From positions 1 to 17,781 of the forward strand of contig CALDPI010000101.1 of NCBI GenBank assembly GCA_937912045.1: DNA of 17,781 nucleotides, given 5' to 3'. The notes under the pieces were generated by a model that worked only from the letters and a program-made list of their open reading frames with translations, was not told the DNA's origin and ran no database searches. Shown in pieces: positions 13,050-17,781 of this stretch. A program made the position numbers and the translations under genes. This DNA is from an uncultured Clostridia bacterium (GTDB lineage Bacteria > Bacillota > Clostridia > Oscillospirales > Acutalibacteraceae). Each line of letters begins with the position of its first letter. Within the stretch, counting starts at the first letter, position 1.

Positions 13050-15135
13050 CGTGTGCCGTCCTTAAAATAACTTCTTTTTGCATTTGTGGTGAAAGCCTTA
13101 CAAAATAATCGCTGTATCCGCCTATTCGAACAACCAAATCCCTGTAGTTTTCGGGGTTTTTCTGTGCGGCTTTCAAAATTTCGTTATCCACAACGTTGAT
13201 TTGCAGTTCAAAACCGCCGCGCTCTAAATAGGTTTTCACGATGTTCTTAACGTTGGATAGTGAATCACTTCCAAGTGAAGATTTTGAAAATTTAAGATTA
13301 ACAGCAACGCCGCCTATAAACTTGTGGTGGTCCCATTTTGTTGCAGAAAGGATAGAAGCGGTCGGTCCGTTCATCTCGCGTCCCTGACAAGCGCTCGAGC
13401 CGTCACCAAGCGGAAAGTGCGCCACTCTGCCGTCGGGCGTCGCGCCCGTTTCGCTGCCGAAACGTTCGTGCATTATCCAACAAAAAACGGACGGTATAAG
13501 TTTGCCGTTCTGTGCGGGGCAGGTAAATTTTTCGCAGGTGTTGGCAATATGTTCGGAAATCAGGATAAAGTATTTGTCAATATCATCATTGTCATTGCCG
13601 TACTTGGCAATTTTTTTAAGGATTCTCTGTCTCAGCGCCTCGTTGTTTTCATAGTTGTCCGCCAAAATTTTATAAAATTCAGCAATAGTGAGACTCTTTT
13701 CTTCAAAAACCAGTTGCTTTATAGCATAAAGCGAATCAACAAGGTTTGCCATGCCGACAAACGAAGGTAAAATCCAGTTATATTTTGCACCGCCTCTTTC
13801 AATATCCAAACCGAGAGTCAGACAGTCGTTAACAAAACAGGAAAGCAGTGGGTTAAATCCGCCCTCTAATCTGTTTTTTCTATGTGTACACTGTTTTTCC
13901 CAGTTTAGTTTAATGCACTCGTCAAGATGAGCTAAATATGCGTTAATCAAGTCGTCGAAACTTTCATATTCCTTATCCATACAGTCAAGCAACAGTTGAG
14001 CCAGATTGGTGTATGGACTTGCAACCCATACGTTTGAAGCGCCTGTGGGTGTGATTTCAACACACGTGCTGTGAATATAATCGTGTGCCTCGTCTTCGGG
14101 CATACCGTAATACAAAAGCCCCTTTGTGATAATGTCATCGTTGAAAATTGCGGGGTGCGAATGTCCTTTAAGAAGTAAAGAACACGCTTTCTCCAAAACC
14201 GCGTCAGACATACCATCGGTGTAGCAAAGTCCAACAGCGGGGTATACAAGACGAATATCGTCCACTACTTGCATACACATATATGTGAGGTCATTTTCAA
14301 CTATTTTTCCATTTCTGTCGCGTCCGCCGACCATATATCCACTCGAAAGTCCGCTTTGTACGCGGTTGTTTATCTGGATTCCAAGACAGTCAAGCAAAAG
14401 TTGTGCAAAGTCTTTACTGATTTTACCGTTTTTGATATCTTCTTCATAAAACGGCAGAAGATATCTGTCGGGGTGTCCTAATTGGAATTGTTGTACGCCG
14501 ACAATGTAAGGATTAAGTGATACACAGTGGGTGACAAAATGTACCGATTGCACCGCCTCATAAAAACTACGTGCGGGTTTTCTCGGCACGTTGCGGCAAA
14601 CCTTTGAAATTTTTAAAAGTTCTTTTTGCCTTATAATATCGGTTTCTTTTTCTGCCATTCTCGCCGCTGCATCGGCATAATTTTCTGCGTGGACAATAAC
14701 CGCTTCCAAGCATCTTTTAGCACATTTATAAAACGCTTTTTTCTCGTCCTCGCACTCGGCAAGGTAACCGTCGATTTTTGCCATTATTCCCTCAATGCCT
14801 TCGTTTAATAAAAGAGGATAATCAATAGACATATGAGAATCCATATAGCCGCCATACTTCTTTTTGCATTCTTTTGCAATAACTTTATATTTTTCGTTCC
14901 ATTCATTTCCCTCACTTTCACTAACGCCGATATCACGTTTGCCGACTATCAGTTCGCCGTATGAAATAGATGGTGTCATATTAGAAAACGCATAAAAAAA
15001 CGCTTCGCCGTAGCGTTCTGCTTCAGATAAATCCTTAAGTCTGTCAAATTCTTTATAAAATAGGTAATAAAACTCCATTCCAAAGGTAAAACCTTTTTCT
15101 AAAATTTTATTTCGTAAAATTTTTATTCTTTCCAT
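13042..15135 (-). CDS. Glycyl radical enzyme of unknown substrate (PFL/GD superfamily)
   Basis: A 697-aa glycyl radical enzyme. The C-terminal glycyl loop VVRIGGYSDYFVRLS places the radical on Gly673, followed by the usual VILRTAH end. The active-site loop is HSTCVEITPTG with the thiyl Cys358 and Glu360. Dehydratases, CutC and related lyases normally show Gly-Cys-Val-Glu-Pro here, and PFL has two adjacent Cys; this enzyme has Thr before Cys and Ile after Glu. It is 60-150 residues shorter than the characterised types. A conserved RGGAKYNW is near residue 455. GAGGTG is 5 nt before ATG 15135. It cannot be assigned to PFL, propanediol or glycerol dehydratase, CutC or isethionate lyase; the substrate is open. 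An AraC regulator is divergent. Confidence 0.93.
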   Translation of the reverse strand: MERIKILRNKILEKGFTFGMEFYYLFYKEFDRLKDLSEAERYGEAFFYAFSNMTPSISYGELIVGKRDIGVSESEGNEWNEKYKVIAKECKKKYGGYMDSHMSIDYPLLLNEGIEGIMAKIDGYLAECEDEKKAFYKCAKRCLEAVIVHAENYADAAARMAEKETDIIRQKELLKISKVCRNVPRKPARSFYEAVQSVHFVTHCVSLNPYIVGVQQFQLGHPDRYLLPFYEEDIKNGKISKDFAQLLLDCLGIQINNRVQSGLSSGYMVGGRDRNGKIVENDLTYMCMQVVDDIRLVYPAVGLCYTDGMSDAVLEKACSLLLKGHSHPAIFNDDIITKGLLYYGMPEDEAHDYIHSTCVEITPTGASNVWVASPYTNLAQLLLDCMDKEYESFDDLINAYLAHLDECIKLNWEKQCTHRKNRLEGGFNPLLSCFVNDCLTLGLDIERGGAKYNWILPSFVGMANLVDSLYAIKQLVFEEKSLTIAEFYKILADNYENNEALRQRILKKIAKYGNDNDDIDKYFILISEHIANTCEKFTCPAQNGKLIPSVFCWIMHERFGSETGATPDGRVAHFPLGDGSSACQGREMNGPTASILSATKWDHHKFIGGVAVNLKFSKSSLGSDSLSNVKNIVKTYLERGGFELQINVVDNEILKAAQKNPENYRDLVVRIGGYSDYFVRLSPQMQKEVILRTAHDA

Positions 15136-15165
15136 AAAAACACCTCATTTACAATTTGCACTTGT

Positions 15166-15194
15166 ATTATACAATGGTTTATGGCATAATAATA
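15166..15194 (-). promoter_or_regulatory. Promoter of the GRE-activase operon (good -10, poor -35)
   Basis: On the minus strand TATAAT lies at 15166-15171. At 17-bp spacing the -35 position (15189-15194) reads TATTAT, far from consensus. A perfect -10 with a useless -35 is what an activator-dependent promoter looks like. Predicted start near 15159, 24-nt leader. Confidence 0.6.
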
Positions 15195-15222
15195 GTAAAA
15201 TACGCTCTATTTTATGTAAAAT
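15195..15222. promoter_or_regulatory. AraC-type direct repeats upstream of the GRE promoter
   Basis: GTAAAAT occurs at 15195-15201 and again at 15216-15222, exactly 21 bp apart (two helical turns). This is the spacing of AraC-family half-site pairs. The proximal copy abuts the -35 of the GRE promoter. An AT-rich inverted repeat AAAATA-N5-TATTTT (15197-15213) overlaps them. Confidence 0.6.
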
Positions 15223-15235
15223 TATTTCAAAAGAG

Positions 15236-16084
15236 GTGTTTCGTATAGATATAAAATTTCATTGTGACGAAAAAAGCAACTTCAAAAACGGATTATTGGT
15301 GCACGGATTTTCCTATCGCGATTATGAAATACCGCTACACAATCACGATTTTTATGAAATGAATATAGTTCTTTCGGGTACAGGTGTGCATACAATAGAA
15401 AATAACGTATTAAGCGTAACGGTGGGTGACGTTTTCGTCATACCTCCAATGGTTGCTCACGCCTATAAAAATACGGGTGGGCTTGAAGTTTACCACGTGC
15501 TTTTTCATAAAAATTTTATAGAAAAGCTGGCACAAAAAGCAAAAAACGTTAACGGTTATTTGGAACTGATGGAAATAGAGCCATTTTTGCGTAGCAACCT
15601 CTCAAATCCTATATTTTTACATCTAAACGATGTTCGCATGATAGAACTTAAGTACGAATTGGAATTTATTGAGGACAAGGGAAAATATTCGTGGGAAGAA
15701 TATGGGGAACTAAAATATCAAACCGCTAAAAAGTTGCTTTTTTGGCTTTCTGCACTTTTGTATGAGCAAATTAAAAACACTAAAAAAGGGAAAAACAAAA
15801 ACGAATTGCAGATTTTGTCGGCGCTTGAATATATTCATAAAAATTATGGTGAAAAGATAACCATAGACCATTTGTGCGAAAAAGCCTGTATGTCGCGTTC
15901 TACCTTTATACGTTCTTTTGTTTGTGTGTGTGGCGTGTCACCTATTGAATATCTCAATAATTATCGCCTAAAAAAAGCAGAAGAACTGTTAAAACGCGGA
16001 ATCCTCACAAAAACCGAGGTTGCACACGAATGTGGGTTTTATGACCTTTCACATATGAAAAGAACAATAAGTAAACAAAATTAA
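15236..16084 (+). CDS. AraC-family regulator with cupin sensor domain
   Basis: About 280 aa. The N-terminal cupin domain shows the sugar-sensing pattern HNHDFYEMNIVLSGTG (about 35-50) and GDVFVIPPMVAHAY. The C-terminal double HTH has first helix pair IDHLCEKACMSRSTFIRSF and second TKTEVAHECGFYDLSHMKRT. Likely activator of the divergent GRE operon through the repeats at 15195-15222. The start is doubtful: the only standard start in frame, GTG 15236, overlaps the ribosome binding site AAGAGG/GAGGTG, while ATA at 15245 stands at the right spacing (MDIKFH...). The C-terminus stops about 10-15 residues earlier than usual, inside the last helix, where the terminator begins. It may be functional, or a recently damaged regulator. 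Confidence 0.82.
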   Translation: MFRIDIKFHCDEKSNFKNGLLVHGFSYRDYEIPLHNHDFYEMNIVLSGTGVHTIENNVLSVTVGDVFVIPPMVAHAYKNTGGLEVYHVLFHKNFIEKLAQKAKNVNGYLELMEIEPFLRSNLSNPIFLHLNDVRMIELKYELEFIEDKGKYSWEEYGELKYQTAKKLLFWLSALLYEQIKNTKKGKNKNELQILSALEYIHKNYGEKITIDHLCEKACMSRSTFIRSFVCVCGVSPIEYLNNYRLKKAEELLKRGILTKTEVAHECGFYDLSHMKRTISKQN

Positions 16085-16106
16085 AAGCCGACAAACGTCG
16101 GCTTTT
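16083..16106. terminator. Bidirectional terminator between the two AraC-type genes
   Basis: Perfect 10-bp stem AAAAGCCGAC / GTCGGCTTTT with a 4-nt loop, T-rich on the right (AATATTTTTT). The stop codons of the convergent genes lie at its two edges. Confidence 0.88.
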
Positions 16107-16923
16107 AATATTTTTTGGGCGTTGTGCCCGTATGCTTTTTGAAAAGTCTTATAAAATAATTCGTATCAGGAATTCCGACCATCTCGGCGACCTCATAAAC
16201 CGCGTGCTTTTCACGCAAAAGCTTTTTGGCAAGAGAGATGCGGCATCGCGTAACGTAATCGGTAATGCCGCATCCAAAATGCTCCTTAGATATGGAATAA
16301 AGAGTGCTTCGGCAGGTGCTAAATTTTTTGCAAAGCGCAGGGACGGATAGGTCGGCGCAGAGGTTTTCGCGGATGTAAATGTCAAGCGCGTGCGCCGTTG
16401 TACCGTTTTTAATACTTATAAAGCTGTTCTGCCAGATATAGTTTGCGCACATTTCGGTAAGCTTCGATATTGAGGATATGTATTGCGGCGAACGGTATTT
16501 GATTTTTTGCACGCCCTCCTTTAAGGTTACAAGGTCAAGTCCGTGCTTTTTTGCTACCTCATCAAGTCCGACAAGCAGCTCACTTTTATCCTTATTATCG
16601 GTGATTTGTCCGAAAAGAATATAACCGATGACCATATCATACTGAATAATCGGTACGGCAACCTCCATAAGCCCCATATGGCATTTATAGCTGTAAACCC
16701 CGCGCGTTTCGTCACATTTTTCCAGCGCAATATCGTCACATTTGATGCACCGCATGGTAAGGGTTGGGCTTTTGCGCACCTCGCTGCAAAACTGGCACAT
16801 TCTGGACGGATAGGAGCAAATCGGCTTTTTATTGGCATCATATATCGAAATCATCGTGTGTGAAACGTCATAAAAGCTTTTTGCAAGTGCCAAAAGCTCG
16901 TCGCGGTCGGCGTGTATCAGCAT
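16105..16923 (-). CDS. PocR-domain AraC-family regulator
   Basis: A 272-aa regulator: N-terminal PocR sensory domain (PF10114-like) and C-terminal AraC HTH. The PocR part has the Cys pattern MCQFCSEV (43, 46), RCIKCD (59, 62), Cys70 and YKCHMGLMEVAVPI (81), then IGYILFGQITDN. The AraC part runs from about 178 with CKKFSTCRSTLYSISKEHFG and VAEMVGIPDTNYFIRLFKKHTGTTPKKY, complete to the end. PocR in Salmonella senses 1,2-propanediol; homologues in Clostridia sense diverse small metabolites. GAGGTGA precedes ATG 16923. It is divergent from the GHL6-like glycosidase gene and probably controls it. Ligand unknown. Confidence 0.9.
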   Translation of the reverse strand: MLIHADRDELLALAKSFYDVSHTMISIYDANKKPICSYPSRMCQFCSEVRKSPTLTMRCIKCDDIALEKCDETRGVYSYKCHMGLMEVAVPIIQYDMVIGYILFGQITDNKDKSELLVGLDEVAKKHGLDLVTLKEGVQKIKYRSPQYISSISKLTEMCANYIWQNSFISIKNGTTAHALDIYIRENLCADLSVPALCKKFSTCRSTLYSISKEHFGCGITDYVTRCRISLAKKLLREKHAVYEVAEMVGIPDTNYFIRLFKKHTGTTPKKY

Positions 16924-16944
16924 ATAAAATCACCTCACAATACA

Positions 16945-16973
16945 AGGATAAACCAACAAAAAAACATTGTCAA
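16945..16973 (-). promoter_or_regulatory. Promoter of the PocR-AraC gene
   Basis: On the minus strand TTGACA (16968-16973), 17-bp spacer, TATCCT (16945-16950). Predicted start near 16938, so the leader is about 15 nt and starts with the Shine-Dalgarno GTGAGGTGA. Confidence 0.75.
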
Positions 16974-17073
16974 CAAAAATAATCGAAAGTGCTATTTTTT
17001 TAGATTATTATATCTATTAAAAAATCGAATAAAGCGTTACAATATATGTAGAGAACGAAAGGGAGGCAGTATA

Positions 17074-17634
17074 ATGAAATGGTATAGCAATAAGTACAGA
17101 CGTCATCTGCTAGATATGCACATCGACGACTGGAGTGATGAGTTTTTGTCGGAGTTTTCTCCCGAAAGCTATCACGCAATGCTTAAAAAAGCAAGGGTTC
17201 AGGTGGCAATGATATATATGCAGTCACACGTTGGCCTTTGCAACTGGCCCACCAAAACGGGCAAAACCCACAACCACTTCAAGAAAAAGCCCGATGACAT
17301 CAAAAAGCTTATGGATTTGTGCCGCGCCGACGGAATAAACGTCGTGGGCTATTACAGCCTTGACTATAACCAGTGGGCACACGATACACATCCGGAATGG
17401 CGTATGCACGGGGAGAACGGAAAATCCTGCCGTGAGAACAAGGTGTATGACCGCAGCGGACTGTGCTGTCCAAATAATTTGGGCTATCGTGAGTTCGTCT
17501 TCCGTCAGATAGACGAAATGCTCGACTTTTTCGATATGGACGCCATCTTCTTTGATATGCTTTATTGGCCGCACGCCTGTTATTGCCCTGCCTGCCGGGA
17601 AAAATATATGAAGGAGAACGGCTATGAACTTTAA
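17074..17634 (+). pseudogene. GHL6-like glycoside hydrolase, truncated after 186 aa
   Basis: The sequence matches the N-terminal barrel of 'hypothetical glycosyl hydrolase 6' (GHL6, PF14871) proteins. Seen in order: a RRHLLDMHIDDW start, QSHVGLCNWPTKTGKTH, the strand GINVVGYYSLDYNQW with HPEWRM, CCPNNLGYREFV, and DAIFFDMLYWPHACYCPACREKYMKENGYEL. Whole family members are about 600-700 aa and continue after this point, but here TAA follows at once. AGGGAGG before ATG 17074 fixes the start. The base composition changes at about 17628 to an AT-rich stretch in a different open frame. So the 5' quarter of the gene is intact and the rest is missing, by insertion, deletion or a chimeric join. As it stands the product probably cannot fold. 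PocR-AraC is divergent and is the likely regulator. Confidence 0.8.
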
Positions 17635-17781
17635 GAAAACATATACACAAGAAAGGTAAAGCTAAGGGTAAGATTGAATATGAGTATTTTATTAATATAG
17701 ATACAAACGGAAGAAACGTGCAAAAAGTGTTTGACCAGTTGGCGAGTAATTACAATTCGCGCAATAGCGGGAGTAAAATAG
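17628..17781 (+). other. Unidentified open frame running off the right edge, joined to the GHL6 fragment
   Basis: In the frame starting at 17628 there is no stop to the end of the window (about 51 codons). It contains KKGKAKGKIEYEYFINID and, after it, TNGRNVQKVFDQLASNYN: lysine-rich, then alternating and amphipathic, as in real protein. No plausible ATG start is in this frame and TGA lies just upstream at 17625, so it looks like the inside of a gene fused to the GHL6 fragment. I cannot name the protein. Confidence 0.35.

Noticed and set aside
13324..13770. Plus-strand open frame of 148 codons inside the GRE gene
   Set aside because: Antisense to a gene with clear catalytic motifs; composition and content match an antisense shadow.
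13042..15135. GRE as pyruvate formate-lyase or propanediol dehydratase
   Set aside because: PFL has adjacent Cys-Cys and the dehydratases have Gly-Cys-Val-Glu-Pro and a following Asp; none is present.
16912..17073. Upstream extension of the GHL6-like frame to 16912
   Set aside because: The extension runs through the divergent promoter region, and AGGGAGG before ATG 17074 marks the proper start; the family also begins at this Met.
1..17781. CRISPR arrays, tRNA or rRNA genes, insertion sequences, prophage
   Set aside because: No regularly spaced repeats, cloverleaf-like sequences, transposase or integrase motifs were seen on either strand, apart from the unexplained right-end fragment.

Overview
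The window looks like chromosomal DNA of a plant- or host-glycan-degrading anaerobe of the Clostridia (Bacillota), probably a gut or rumen species. The reasons are: sigma-A-type promoters close to consensus, AGGAGG/GGTGA Shine-Dalgarno sequences, several GTG or TTG starts, an oxygen-sensitive glycyl radical enzyme with its activase, and many short perfect intrinsic terminators. I see no tRNA, rRNA, CRISPR array, transposase or integrase. The taxonomic call is inference from gene content and signals; no marker gene is present.

Layout. (A) 1-1449 is the 3' part of a GH78 alpha-L-rhamnosidase, cut by the window edge, followed by an AT-rich gap. (B) 1700-3438 holds an SGNH hydrolase, a CBM9-like protein and a YgjV-family membrane protein. 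(C) 3464-4092 holds a small XRE repressor divergent from an unknown 97-aa gene. A consensus TTGACA-N17-TATAAT promoter drives the unknown gene and carries two copies of a candidate operator. (D) 4155-4901 is a metallo-beta-lactamase-fold hydrolase whose promoter is spanned by a large inverted repeat. (E) 5042-12136 is a long plus-strand run: a NagB-like sugar-phosphate isomerase/deaminase, a NagA-like deacetylase, a second amidohydrolase, two MFS transporters and a split ThrE/YjjP-YjjB exporter. (F) 12150-16084 holds a glycyl radical enzyme and its activase on the minus strand, divergent from an AraC regulator with a cupin domain. (G) 16105-16923 is a PocR-AraC regulator, divergent from a GHL6-like glycosidase (17074-17634) that ends far too early in sequence of a different character.

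How the parts may work together. Rhamnosidase, SGNH hydrolase, CBM9-like protein, GHL6-like enzyme and the NagA/NagB-like pair all point to breakdown of decorated glycans and amino sugars. The NagA/NagB-like pair with an extra amidohydrolase and two importers reads as a catabolic operon for an unusual amino sugar, because the NagB homologue lacks the usual Asp of the catalytic loop. The GRE-activase-AraC unit is a self-contained, inducible radical-chemistry module of unknown substrate. Its presumed activator sites are visible as two direct repeats 21 bp apart, abutting the -35 of the GRE promoter.

Most unusual points: the uncharacterised GRE with a Thr-Cys-Val-Glu-Ile active-site loop; the altered NagB; the XRE/97-aa switch; the palindrome over the MBL promoter; a probable ATA start (or lost start codon) of the AraC gene; and the truncated GHL6 gene joined to an unrelated open frame at the right end.
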